NCBI GenBank assembly: GCA_017525805.1
Contig: JAFXSH010000164.1
Coordinates: forward strand, 1 to 64,000
DNA: 64,000 nucleotides
Direction: 5' to 3'
DNA from: Clostridia bacterium
GTDB lineage: Bacteria > Bacillota_A > Clostridia > Christensenellales > Aristaeellaceae
The notes under the pieces are model-generated. The model was not told the origin of the DNA. It searched no databases and saw nothing but the letters and a program-made list of their open reading frames with translations. Of this stretch, positions 17,332 to 25,237 are shown in pieces. Every line of letters begins with the position of its first letter. The first letter of the stretch is position 1. Position numbers and translations under genes: made by a program.

Positions 17332-18693
17332 ATGATCGGGAAAATCCGACAGGCGTGGGCTGAAATTCTTTTTTCCTTATTGGCCGCGGGCGGTATGGCT
17401 GCGGCTTTCTTTCATTGGTACAGCCAATGGCCTCCGGAACAAACCATTGATACTGTATGCGCCGCCGCCAGCGCCCTATTGTTCTTGGCCGTGTTGATCC
17501 GCATGCTGCCCGGCTGGGTAAAGGCGCTGAAAAACCCCGAGGTAATCAGGCTGACAGAGGAAAAGGACAAGGCAAAATATGCCCATTTGAAGGTACTGGG
17601 CCTGTTTTTGCTGTCCCTGATCCTGCATACGGCGCTTGTAGCGGCTTCACGATTGATTGCCGGTAATAATTCCCGATTCTGGGATACGTTCCGCTTGTAT
17701 GTGGGGCTGGATTCCAATGCCTACTATTCCATAGCCAGGGAAGGGTACGCGCAGCTTTCGGAAGCCGGGGAAAGGCTCAATCTGGTTTTTTTCCCGGGTT
17801 ATCCCCTGCTGACCGGCCTGTTCATGATGGTGATCCCCAATGAGGTGCTGTGCGGGTATGTTGCCGCCTGGCTTCCTTTTTTAGCTTCCGGCCCGGTGCT
17901 TTACGATCTGCTGCGGCTGGACTTTGACCATAAGGAAACCATGCGCATCCTGATCCTGTTCTGCCTGGCTCCGGCGGCGGTATTCTATGCCTACCCCATG
18001 TCTGAATCTTTGTTTGTGCTGTGCATAGCAGGCTGCCTTTATCTGGCGAGAACCAAGCGATGGTTTGCCGCCGGGATCGTGGGTATGCTGGCCGCGTTTA
18101 CCCGTTCGGTGGGGGGACTTTTGCTGGTGCCCTTGGCGTTTGAATGGTGGCAGCAGTTCAAAAGCGAGGACAGGACTTTGCGGCCAATCAAGCACTGGAT
18201 ACGGGACGCTTGCTGCCTGTTCCTGATCCCCATGGGGCTTGTGCTGTATCTGTACATCAACTTCATTTATTCGGGCAATCCCTTTATTTTCCTGCAGTAT
18301 CAGAAATCCAACTGGCATCAGCACCTGAGCTGGTTTTTTACCACCGCCGCCACCCAGGCGGATTATGCCCGACATGCTTTTTTCGATAATCCAAACACCT
18401 TCTTCGGCTTGTGGCTGCCCAATTTGACGGTGGGCTTTTCTTCGCTGCTGCTGATGCTTTTCAGGGGAAGGAAAATGCGGCCCGCATATTCGGCGTGGTT
18501 TATGGTTTATTTTGCCGTAAGCTATGGCGCGAGCTGGCTGCTGAGCGGCCCTCGGTATATGGCCGTATTCTTTCCCTTGGCCATCGCCGCGGAAACGCTG
18601 CCCGTCAAGCGGAAATGGGTGCTGTACTTAATCGCTCTGCCGTTTGCGGCGGCCTACACCGTGCTGTTCGCGCTTCGATGGAGCGTGTGGTGA
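17332..18693 (+). CDS. PIG-V/mannosyltransferase-type integral membrane glycosyltransferase
   Basis: 453 residues with about ten hydrophobic segments. The first external loop holds DSNAYYSIAREGY and then NLVFFPGYPLL, the pattern of PIG-V-like (GT-C fold) mannosyltransferases, where an acidic residue after the first or second membrane segment is catalytic. These use lipid-linked sugars on the outer face. The acceptor is unknown. It follows the STAS gene by 88 bases, with GGGGAGG before the ATG at 17332, and ends at a bidirectional terminator. Confidence 0.75.
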   Translation: MIGKIRQAWAEILFSLLAAGGMAAAFFHWYSQWPPEQTIDTVCAAASALLFLAVLIRMLPGWVKALKNPEVIRLTEEKDKAKYAHLKVLGLFLLSLILHTALVAASRLIAGNNSRFWDTFRLYVGLDSNAYYSIAREGYAQLSEAGERLNLVFFPGYPLLTGLFMMVIPNEVLCGYVAAWLPFLASGPVLYDLLRLDFDHKETMRILILFCLAPAAVFYAYPMSESLFVLCIAGCLYLARTKRWFAAGIVGMLAAFTRSVGGLLLVPLAFEWWQQFKSEDRTLRPIKHWIRDACCLFLIPMGLVLYLYINFIYSGNPFIFLQYQKSNWHQHLSWFFTTAATQADYARHAFFDNPNTFFGLWLPNLTVGFSSLLLMLFRGRKMRPAYSAWFMVYFAVSYGASWLLSGPRYMAVFFPLAIAAETLPVKRKWVLYLIALPFAAAYTVLFALRWSVW

Positions 18694-18704
18694 CCGGCAA
18701 TATG

Positions 18705-18732
18705 AAAAACGCGCCTTCGCGGCGCGTTTTTT
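18705..18732. terminator. Bidirectional terminator between convergent genes
   Basis: AAAAACGCGCC (18705-18715) and GGCGCGTTTTT (18721-18731) form an 11-bp stem with loop TTCGC. A T-run is present on both strands. It serves the glycosyltransferase gene and the converging acyltransferase-like gene. Confidence 0.9.
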
Positions 18733-18739
18733 CGTGGAT

Positions 18740-19666
18740 TTATCCGGTGATGCTCTGCTGATCCTTGCGGCTGATATGCTTTTTCTTTGGCTGGGGCAGG
18801 GAATAAGCGTTTCCTTCCTCAAAAGTGACCGTTTCCGGCGGCGTTTCCAGCAGCTTGATATCGTTGATATAGTACATGATGCGATTGACCAATTTGGCGT
18901 ATATAGCTCCAGCGCAGACGCGCTCGTCCGCCGTGATGCCCACGGGCAGATACCGTTTGCGGGCCGCTTTTCCGTCGGGGCCGACGGCGGTTTCCCGGAC
19001 CACGGAGCCCATGGAAACGAACAGGGAGGTGGTGCCGAAATTGTAGATGTGGTGATTCACGGCGGGCATGCCGATGGAAGCCATCTGGGTGAAAAACATA
19101 CTGGTGTGGAAGGGAGAGGCCTCCATGATATACTTGGGCATGATGCCGTAGCGGTCCAGGAAGCGGGCGGCGAATACCACGGTGTTGGCCAGGATGGGGT
19201 TGAGCAGAAACTTGGCTACTTTCATGGTGGAATTGTCCGCTTCTTCCCGGCGGTTTTGCTCGATGGCTTCGCTGATCCGCTCGGCCACGTCAAAAATGGT
19301 ATCCCTGGGGTCAAAGTAACACTTGACCGTGTTTTCCTCAATGTTATTGGCGTCCCCCGTATCTTTCAGCACCACGAAGGAAACCGTCAACTGGGTGCGG
19401 GCGTACAGCCGCTTGTTGGCGATGAAGCGGTTGATCTCGGGCACCTCGGAAATCACGCGCACATAGGCGGCGATAATGATCTCCATAAAGGAGATTTTTC
19501 TGCCCTGCTGGCCCTGCTCTACAATGTACCGGGCCATTTTTTCATAGTCCAGCTTGAGATTCAAAAACACCTGCGCGTCACACCGCATGGGCATAAGGTA
19601 CGGCGTCAGCGCGATAATAGGATCGATTTTTTTCAGCAGCTTTCCGTCGGCACGGCGTCCAAACAT
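18740..19666 (-). CDS. 2-oxoacid dehydrogenase acyltransferase-like protein with altered active site
   Basis: 308 residues matching the catalytic domain of E2 acyltransferases and chloramphenicol acetyltransferases, with no lipoyl or peripheral-subunit-binding domain. Family-like segments are KISFMEIIIAAYVRVISEVPEIN, HHIYNFGTTSLFVSMG and, near residue 265, ITADERVCAGAIYAKL. In catalytic members the last motif is DHRxxDG with an essential His and Asp. Here the His is Glu and the second Asp is Ala. It therefore probably lacks classic acyltransferase activity. Its own promoter and GGGAGG site show a monocistronic gene. The function is unknown. Confidence 0.75.
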   Translation of the reverse strand: MFGRRADGKLLKKIDPIIALTPYLMPMRCDAQVFLNLKLDYEKMARYIVEQGQQGRKISFMEIIIAAYVRVISEVPEINRFIANKRLYARTQLTVSFVVLKDTGDANNIEENTVKCYFDPRDTIFDVAERISEAIEQNRREEADNSTMKVAKFLLNPILANTVVFAARFLDRYGIMPKYIMEASPFHTSMFFTQMASIGMPAVNHHIYNFGTTSLFVSMGSVVRETAVGPDGKAARKRYLPVGITADERVCAGAIYAKLVNRIMYYINDIKLLETPPETVTFEEGNAYSLPQPKKKHISRKDQQSITG

Positions 19667-19698
19667 GGCATGTTCCTCCCTCGGCTGATTTTATCCTC

Positions 19699-19727
19699 AT
19701 TATACTCATTTCGTTCTGTTTCGTCAA
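19699..19727 (-). promoter_or_regulatory. Promoter of the acyltransferase-like gene
   Basis: On the minus strand, TTGACG (19727-19722), a 17-base spacer and TATAAT (19704-19699), 33 bases before the start codon. Confidence 0.8.
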
Positions 19728-19756
19728 TCCAGTATACAGTGATGAAAAATCAAGTG

Positions 19757-19790
19757 AAAAAGTCAGGCCGGGCGTTCTGCCTGGCCTGAC
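19757..19790 (-). terminator. Terminator of the inositol operon
   Basis: A 12-bp stem with one G-U pair (19779-19790 with 19762-19773, loop of 5), followed on the minus strand by TTTTTC. It lies 28 bases after the iolE stop. Confidence 0.9.
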
Positions 19791-19818
19791 AATGAATTAC
19801 ATACCTTATGATAACGGT

Positions 19819-20715
19819 TTACAGCCCGGTCTTTTCCCGGATGTATTTCCGGACCATCTGGGCGTATTCAAAGGGGTTGGCCTTGGCGGGGTCCTGCTCG
19901 GCTTCCACGACGACCCAGCCCTCGTAGCCGCTTTCCTCGATCACCTGGAAAATGGGGGCAAAGTCCACGTCGCCGTCGCCGGGCACGGTGAATACGCCGT
20001 TGCGCACGGCGGTGAGGAAGCTCCAGCCTTCCTTCCGGGCCTGATCGCGGATGGGCAGGCGCACGTCCTTTAAGTGGATATGGCGGATGCGGCTGATGTA
20101 CTTTTTAAGAACCGGCAGGGGATCGATGCCCGCGAAGGTGAGATGGCCGCTGTCAAAGAGCAGGAACACTTTCTCCGGGTCCACTTCTGCCATGAACCGG
20201 TCGATTTCTTCCGCCGTCTGCACGCCGGTGCCCATGTGGTGGTGCATCGTCAAGGTCATGCCCTTTTCCTGCGCCAGCGCGCCTAACTCGTTATAACCCT
20301 TGGCGATCAGTTTCCACTGTTCGTCCGTCCAAATCGCCTTTTGATCGCCGAAAATGTTCACGTCTTTGCCCTGGATGGAATCGCCCTGCTCGGACGCGCC
20401 GATGACCTTCGCGCCAAGAGCGTGGAGCCGGTCCCGGTGGGCGATGAAGTTTTTGATGGTCACTTCGTAGGGCTCGGAGGTGAACAGGGTGGAAAACCAG
20501 GCGTTGCAGATTTGCAGCCCGCGCACGTCTAACTTGTGCTTTAATACGGCCACGTCCTGGGGGTACTTGTTGCCGATTTCGCTGCCCTTGAAGCCCGCCA
20601 GCGCCATTTCGCTGACGCACTGCTCAAAAGTGTTTTCCCCGCCCAAATCGGGCATATCGTCGTTGGTCCATCCGATGGGAGCGATGGCTAACTTTACTTT
20701 ATTTGGATCAAGCAT
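19819..20715 (-). CDS. iolE: Myo-inosose-2 dehydratase
   Basis: 298 residues, xylose-isomerase-like TIM barrel. It starts [19 protein letters not shown] as IolE proteins do and carries the metal-site segments [37 protein letters not shown] and a C-terminal VVVEAEQDP. It dehydrates scyllo-inosose to 3D-(3,5/4)-trihydroxycyclohexane-1,2-dione, the IolD substrate. It is the last gene of the minus-strand iol operon, separated from iolD by a long hairpin repeat. AAGGAG precedes the ATG at 20715. Confidence 0.93.
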   Translation of the reverse strand: MLDPNKVKLAIAPIGWTNDDMPDLGGENTFEQCVSEMALAGFKGSEIGNKYPQDVAVLKHKLDVRGLQICNAWFSTLFTSEPYEVTIKNFIAHRDRLHALGAKVIGASEQGDSIQGKDVNIFGDQKAIWTDEQWKLIAKGYNELGALAQEKGMTLTMHHHMGTGVQTAEEIDRFMAEVDPEKVFLLFDSGHLTFAGIDPLPVLKKYISRIRHIHLKDVRLPIRDQARKEGWSFLTAVRNGVFTVPGDGDVDFAPIFQVIEESGYEGWVVVEAEQDPAKANPFEYAQMVRKYIREKTGL

Positions 20716-20737
20716 GGTGCATATCTCCTTTCTTTTT

Positions 20738-20806
20738 TCTGGGGAAACCGCTCTTTGGGGGCCAAAGAGCGGTTTCCCCAGACCCCTTCCGAGAAAGCCG
20801 CAAGGG
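20738..20806. repeat. Long hairpin repeat, copy 1 (iolD-iolE gap)
   Basis: A perfect 21-bp inverted repeat (20738-20758 with 20762-20782, loop GGG) is followed by ACCCC-TTCCGAGAAAGC and ending in AAGGG. Nearly the same 70-base block occurs at 22694-22763 in the same orientation. It sits between the iolD stop and the iolE start. Without a T-run on the operon side, it looks more like a dispersed palindromic (REP-like) unit or an mRNA processing and stability element than a terminator. Confidence 0.8.
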
Positions 20807-20813
20807 CATCATC

Positions 20814-22667
20814 TTAGAATTTACGGGTTTCCTTTACATGTTCCATCAAGTCGTCGTAAGCCGCCTGAACGCGGGGCTGTGTGGAAACCTCCGCTACGCC
20901 CACGCGCCACCAGCTTTCGTAGCCGGGGGTCATGGAGCCGGGCAGCACCTTGATGTCGTAGAGGACGGGCTTGTCCTGCTTGAGCGCGTCTTCCAGCGCG
21001 GCCTTGAGTTCTTCTTCCGTATGAATGGAATAGGCTTTCAGGCCGTAGCCTTCGGCGCTCCGGGCAAAGTCCAGGGGCATTATGGGGCCGTCTAATTCGC
21101 CGGTTATGGGATCGCGGAAACGGAACACAGTGCCAAAGGTGTCGTTTCCCTGGTTGTTCTGCAAATTCTCGATGCAGCCCCAGCCGGAGTTATCGAACAG
21201 GCAGAAGTGTACCCGCAGATGCTCCTGGAGGCAGGTGACCAGCTCGGAATGGGCCATCAAATAGGTGCCGTCGCCGAAGAATGTGTAGACCTCCCGGTCC
21301 GGGCAGGCCAGCTTCACGCCCAAAGCCCCGTTGGTTTCATAGCCCATGTTGGAGAAGCCGTATTCCATGTGATAGGTGTCCCGATCGCCAGGCCGGAACA
21401 GGCGCTGCATATCGCCGGGCAGGCTGCCCGCGCTGCCCACGGCGATGTCGCGTGCCTGCATGAATTCGTTGATGATGCCCAAGGCGCGGGTCTGGGACAG
21501 GCCAGGCTGATCGTTTTTGGCATACCAGCCGTCCACGATGGCGTTCCATGTATCCCGTGCCGCTTTTACCTTATCGGCGTGCTGATAGCGGTAATCTTTC
21601 AGCGCTTCCGTCAAAGCAGTCAGACCCTCTCGGGCGTCGCAGATGATGGGTTCCCCGTCCATCTTCACCGCGTCAAAGGGGCAGATGTTGATAGAAACAA
21701 CCTTGGCGTTTTCCCTGAACAGCCATTTGGAGCAGGTGGTGAAGTCAGTGAGCCTCGTACCCACGGCGATGATCACGTCCGCGTCCTTCCCGATCACGTT
21801 GGCGGCTTGTCCGCCGGTGACGCCGATGCCGCCCAAATTCAGAGGATGCGTCCAGGGCAGCACGCTCTTGCCCGCCTGGGTCTCGGAGAAGGGGATGCCG
21901 GTGGTTTCGCAGAACGCTTTTAGCGCGTCCCCGGCGAAGGAATACCGCACGCCGCCGCCGCAGATCACGAGGGGATTCTTTGCGTTCCGAATGATTTCCG
22001 CCGCCCGTTCGGTCTGGGAAGCGGTAGGCGCGCGGCGATCCAAGTGCCACACCCGCTTGCGGAGGAAGGACACGGGATAATCATAGGCTTCGCCCTCCAC
22101 ATCCTGGGGCATGGCCAGGCACACCGCGCCGGTATCGGCAGGGTCGGTCAGCACCCGCAGGGCGTGGATGGCGGCGGTCATGAACTGTTCGGGACGCTCG
22201 ATGCGGTCAAAGTAATGGCACACGCCCCGGAAAGCGTCCGTCACCGTCTGGCCGAAGGAGGTAAAGAATTCGGCCTGCTGGAGCACGGGATCGGGCTGGC
22301 GGCAGGCAAACGTATCGCCTGGAAGCAGCAGCAGGGGAATGCGGTTGGCTGTGGCGCATCCCGCCGCCGTGACCATGTTCATGGCCCCGGGGCCGATAGA
22401 GCTGACGCAGGGAATAATTTCCAGCCGGTTCTTCTGCTTGGCAAACGCCATGGCGGCCAGCGCCATGTTCTGCTCATTTTTTCCCTGCAAAAAGCGGATA
22501 TGATGTCCGCCCTGGTTCAGCGCCTGGCCCACGCCCACCACACAGCCGTGGCCGAACACGCCGAACATGCTATTGACAAATTTGTGCTCCTGGCCGTCCA
22601 ATTCAATATACTGCTGATCCAGAAACTGCACCAGCGCCTGGGCCATGGTCAGGCGAACGGTTTCCAT
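20814..22667 (-). CDS. iolD: 3D-(3,5/4)-trihydroxycyclohexane-1,2-dione acylhydrolase (decyclizing)
   Basis: 617 residues, thiamine-diphosphate enzyme. The N-terminus MAQALVQFLDQQYIELDG and FGVFGHGCVVGVGQAL are IolD-typical. The ThDP motif is FGDGTYLMAHSEL followed by FDNSGWGCIENLQNNQGN. It opens the ring of the dione to 5-deoxy-D-glucuronate, which IolB isomerises. The length agrees with the family (about 620-640). Gaps on both sides (iolB and iolE) contain the paired hairpin repeats, unlike the tight spacing elsewhere in the operon. A GGAGGG site precedes the ATG. Confidence 0.93.
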   Translation of the reverse strand: METVRLTMAQALVQFLDQQYIELDGQEHKFVNSMFGVFGHGCVVGVGQALNQGGHHIRFLQGKNEQNMALAAMAFAKQKNRLEIIPCVSSIGPGAMNMVTAAGCATANRIPLLLLPGDTFACRQPDPVLQQAEFFTSFGQTVTDAFRGVCHYFDRIERPEQFMTAAIHALRVLTDPADTGAVCLAMPQDVEGEAYDYPVSFLRKRVWHLDRRAPTASQTERAAEIIRNAKNPLVICGGGVRYSFAGDALKAFCETTGIPFSETQAGKSVLPWTHPLNLGGIGVTGGQAANVIGKDADVIIAVGTRLTDFTTCSKWLFRENAKVVSINICPFDAVKMDGEPIICDAREGLTALTEALKDYRYQHADKVKAARDTWNAIVDGWYAKNDQPGLSQTRALGIINEFMQARDIAVGSAGSLPGDMQRLFRPGDRDTYHMEYGFSNMGYETNGALGVKLACPDREVYTFFGDGTYLMAHSELVTCLQEHLRVHFCLFDNSGWGCIENLQNNQGNDTFGTVFRFRDPITGELDGPIMPLDFARSAEGYGLKAYSIHTEEELKAALEDALKQDKPVLYDIKVLPGSMTPGYESWWRVGVAEVSTQPRVQAAYDDLMEHVKETRKF

Positions 22668-22693
22668 GGGAATCCCTCCTTTTTCGAGGCATC

Positions 22694-22763
22694 CTGGGGG
22701 AAACCGCTCTCTGGAGCCAAAGAGCGGTTTCCCCCAGACCCCCTTCCGAGAAAGCTATAAGGG
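22694..22763. repeat. Long hairpin repeat, copy 2 (iolB-iolD gap)
   Basis: Stem CTGGGGGAAACCGCTCT (22694-22710) with its complement at 22721-22737, extended by four further positions with one mismatch. It is followed by ACCCCCTTCCGAGAAAGC and AAGGG. It matches the block at 20738-20806. Some paired changes relative to copy 1 (an extra G in one arm and an extra C in the other) keep the stem intact. Confidence 0.8.
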
Positions 22764-22773
22764 AACTGTATCT

Positions 22774-23586
22774 TTATTTCTTGTCCCCAAAATAAACGGC
22801 GTCCGGTTCCATGACCCACAAATGTTCTTTGAGGAACACGGGGTATTCGGGCTGCTTGTAGGGCTGGCCGTCCAAGTGCCGGATGGCCCACAGATACCAC
22901 AGGGCATAGCCGGGGGCCGTGCAATGGGGATGAGTGAGACCGGGGGCGATGAACACGGTGTCGTTGTTCTGCACCTTCACCACGTCGTCGCCCAGTTCCC
23001 CGTAACCGAAGCCGTTTTCGGGATTGGTCTTGTAGTAGTAGATTTCGGGCTGGGGATGATGATGGGGCGGATAGCTGCTCCACTTGCCGGGGAAGCCGAT
23101 CACCTCGCCCAGCACTAAATTGGCGTCCGGGGCGTTGGTATAATCGAAAATGGTACGCACGATGCGGGTGCTGGTTTCCCGCATGAGGCCCGCGCCCCGG
23201 AACTCGTCCGGGGTGTCGGCGGGCAGGTACAGCTTGGTTCCAAATTCCTTTTCATTGTCCGTGCGCAGGATGTTGATTTCCGCTTCCTCGGAAAGGCAGG
23301 TGATTTTGACGGGGTGCGCCTTATCGGCGTGCAGGGCGGTGGGGGGCACGTCAAAGCAGTTTTTCCGGTTCTCGATATGCTCCTTGCCGTCCCATTCAAA
23401 TTTGACTTCGCCGTACACCAGCAGCGCGGCCTTCTCCAATGGCGCGTTTTCATTCCAGACTTCACCCTGTTTCATGCGGAACACACCGAAGTCCATCAGC
23501 ATGTCAGCATGCGCGCCGTCCATTTTCGCCAGCCATTTCAGGCCGAAGGGATGCGCGCCACGGGCTTTGATGATGCTATCGTTCAT
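22774..23586 (-). CDS. iolB: 5-deoxy-glucuronate isomerase
   Basis: 270 residues, bicupin IolB family. Metal-binding cupin motif SSYPPHHHPQPEIYYY, then GLTHPHCTAPGYALWYLW. It converts 5-deoxy-D-glucuronate to 2-deoxy-5-keto-D-gluconate, the substrate of IolC. It begins 4 bases after the iolG stop, so the two are tightly coupled. Confidence 0.93.
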   Translation of the reverse strand: MNDSIIKARGAHPFGLKWLAKMDGAHADMLMDFGVFRMKQGEVWNENAPLEKAALLVYGEVKFEWDGKEHIENRKNCFDVPPTALHADKAHPVKITCLSEEAEINILRTDNEKEFGTKLYLPADTPDEFRGAGLMRETSTRIVRTIFDYTNAPDANLVLGEVIGFPGKWSSYPPHHHPQPEIYYYKTNPENGFGYGELGDDVVKVQNNDTVFIAPGLTHPHCTAPGYALWYLWAIRHLDGQPYKQPEYPVFLKEHLWVMEPDAVYFGDKK

Positions 23587-23590
23587 TTTC

Positions 23591-24610
23591 TTACGCCTCG
23601 CAGATTTCGCTGATCTTCACGGGCCGGTGCTCGTCCAGGGACTTCTTCGCCGCCTTCGCCAGAACCACGCTCATGAGCCCCGCGTGAATGCCCACGGGCA
23701 CGTCCTTATTTTCTTTGATGGCGGCGATGAACTGCCGCATTTCCTCGGTGAAGGACTGCATGTAGCGTTCCAGGAAGAAGAACTGGGGCTTATCGCCTAC
23801 CACGCCGTTCACGGTGGACACCTTCACGGTGCTGTCGCCGTCGTTTTCGTCGGCCGCCATGCCTAAGGAACCGAACACTTCCACCCGCTGGTCGTAACCG
23901 TAAGCAGCCCGGCGGCTGTTGTCGATCACGCCCAAAGCGCCGTTTTCAAAGGTCAGGGTCACGATGGCGGTGTCCACGTCCCCCGCTTCGCCGATGCGCT
24001 TATCCACCAGGCTGGTGCCCATGGCGTACACTTCCGTAACATCGCAGCCCGCTAAGAACATAGCCATATCGAAGTCGTGGATCATCATGTCGATATACAG
24101 CCCGCCGGAGGAAGCGGCGTATTCGGGAGATGGAGGCTCGGGATCGCGGGAGGTGATTTTGATGATTTCGATGTTGCCCAAGGTGCCGTTCTGCGCCAGC
24201 TGCTGCACGTGGCGGTGGTTGTGGTCAAAGCGCCGGTTAAAGCCGATTTGCAGCTTTTTGCCGGTTTCCTCCGCAACCTTTGCCACTTCCTTGATCCTTT
24301 CGATGGAGGTATGCACCGGCTTTTCGCAGAACACGTGCTTGCCCGCTTTCAGGGCCGCGATGGTAATATCCGCGTGAGTGGGCGTGGGGGAGCAGACCAG
24401 CACCGCGTTGATGGCCGGGTCGTTGATGATATCCATATAATTGCTGGAATACTTGGGAATGCCGAAGCGCTCCGCCAATTTCTTGGCGCTTTCCTCGATC
24501 ACGTCCGTCACCATGACGACTTCCGCCTCGGGGATGTGATAGGTAATGGATTCCGCGTGTACGTTGCCGATGCGCCCCGCGCCGACGATGCCGATATTCA
24601 GCTTGTTCAT
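23591..24610 (-). CDS. iolG: Inositol 2-dehydrogenase
   Basis: 339 residues, GFO/IDH/MocA family. The NAD-binding site GAGRIGNVHAE is at the N-terminus. The catalytic Lys lies in FCEKPVHT, and the second motif is DMMIHDFDMAMFLAG with the catalytic Asp and His. It oxidises myo-inositol to scyllo-inosose, the entry step of the pathway. AAGGAG site before the ATG at 24610. It is preceded in the operon by a membrane protein gene and followed at once by iolB. Confidence 0.9.
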   Translation of the reverse strand: MNKLNIGIVGAGRIGNVHAESITYHIPEAEVVMVTDVIEESAKKLAERFGIPKYSSNYMDIINDPAINAVLVCSPTPTHADITIAALKAGKHVFCEKPVHTSIERIKEVAKVAEETGKKLQIGFNRRFDHNHRHVQQLAQNGTLGNIEIIKITSRDPEPPSPEYAASSGGLYIDMMIHDFDMAMFLAGCDVTEVYAMGTSLVDKRIGEAGDVDTAIVTLTFENGALGVIDNSRRAAYGYDQRVEVFGSLGMAADENDGDSTVKVSTVNGVVGDKPQFFFLERYMQSFTEEMRQFIAAIKENKDVPVGIHAGLMSVVLAKAAKKSLDEHRPVKISEICEA

Positions 24611-24647
24611 GGTCTGTCTCTCCTTCTTTTCGCTTCAATGTGATGTT

Positions 24648-25211
24648 TTATTTTCCCAAGCGCTGCAAGCGGCTCAGATAGGTGAACAGAATGGTGAACC
24701 CAAGAACGGGAACGGACAGGGAAACCAGCACGATGTAAGGCGTGATGAACGCCCACAGCTTGATGATGAGCACCAATTCGCCAATGAGCTTGAGCAGGGC
24801 CGCCGTGAATAAATACCAGGCGGCCGTTTTCTTTTCGTTCATTTTATTGGCGAACATGAGCACGTTGGCAAAGGCGATCAGGTTGAACACGTTGATCATC
24901 AGGGTCAGGCTCTCGCTCAGGCCGTAGCTGGCGATGGCCTGGCCGGACTGAAGCAGCTGAATGCCCAGCAGCGCGGCATAGGCATAAACGACGCCCAGAA
25001 AATATTTGTCGCCTTCCTTGCCGTATGTCCACAGGGCATAAACTGACAGGGCCAAATAAGAAAGCAGGTAAATTGCATTGGAGAGCACACCCAGCAGCGT
25101 CAGCGGTTCCTGGAACATCTGAACCAGCTTCACCACGCCCAAAACCAGACCCATCACGTTCAGCAGCAGCAGGCAGCCAAAGACGGCCTTGTTATCCCGG
25201 GAAATTTTCAT
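24648..25211 (-). CDS. Six-segment membrane protein in the inositol operon
   Basis: 187 residues with about six hydrophobic helices and short loops (for example VFGCLLLLNVMGLVLGVVKL and AIYLLSYLALSVYALWTYG). No transporter signature is recognised. It is too small for the IolT/major-facilitator type. It lies between iolA and iolG on the same strand with short gaps (26 and 37 bases) and a GGAGG site, so it is part of the operon. A role in inositol sensing, or as an accessory to uptake, is possible but unsupported. I recognise no family. Confidence 0.6.
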   Translation of the reverse strand: MKISRDNKAVFGCLLLLNVMGLVLGVVKLVQMFQEPLTLLGVLSNAIYLLSYLALSVYALWTYGKEGDKYFLGVVYAYAALLGIQLLQSGQAIASYGLSESLTLMINVFNLIAFANVLMFANKMNEKKTAAWYLFTAALLKLIGELVLIIKLWAFITPYIVLVSLSVPVLGFTILFTYLSRLQRLGK

Positions 25212-25237
25212 TTTTCGTTCCTCCTCTTTTTTGTATA

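Noticed and set aside
18644..19789. 381-codon open frame on the plus strand across the acyltransferase-like gene
   Set aside because: The opposite strand has a promoter, a ribosome site and a recognisable fold. This frame runs through a bidirectional terminator.
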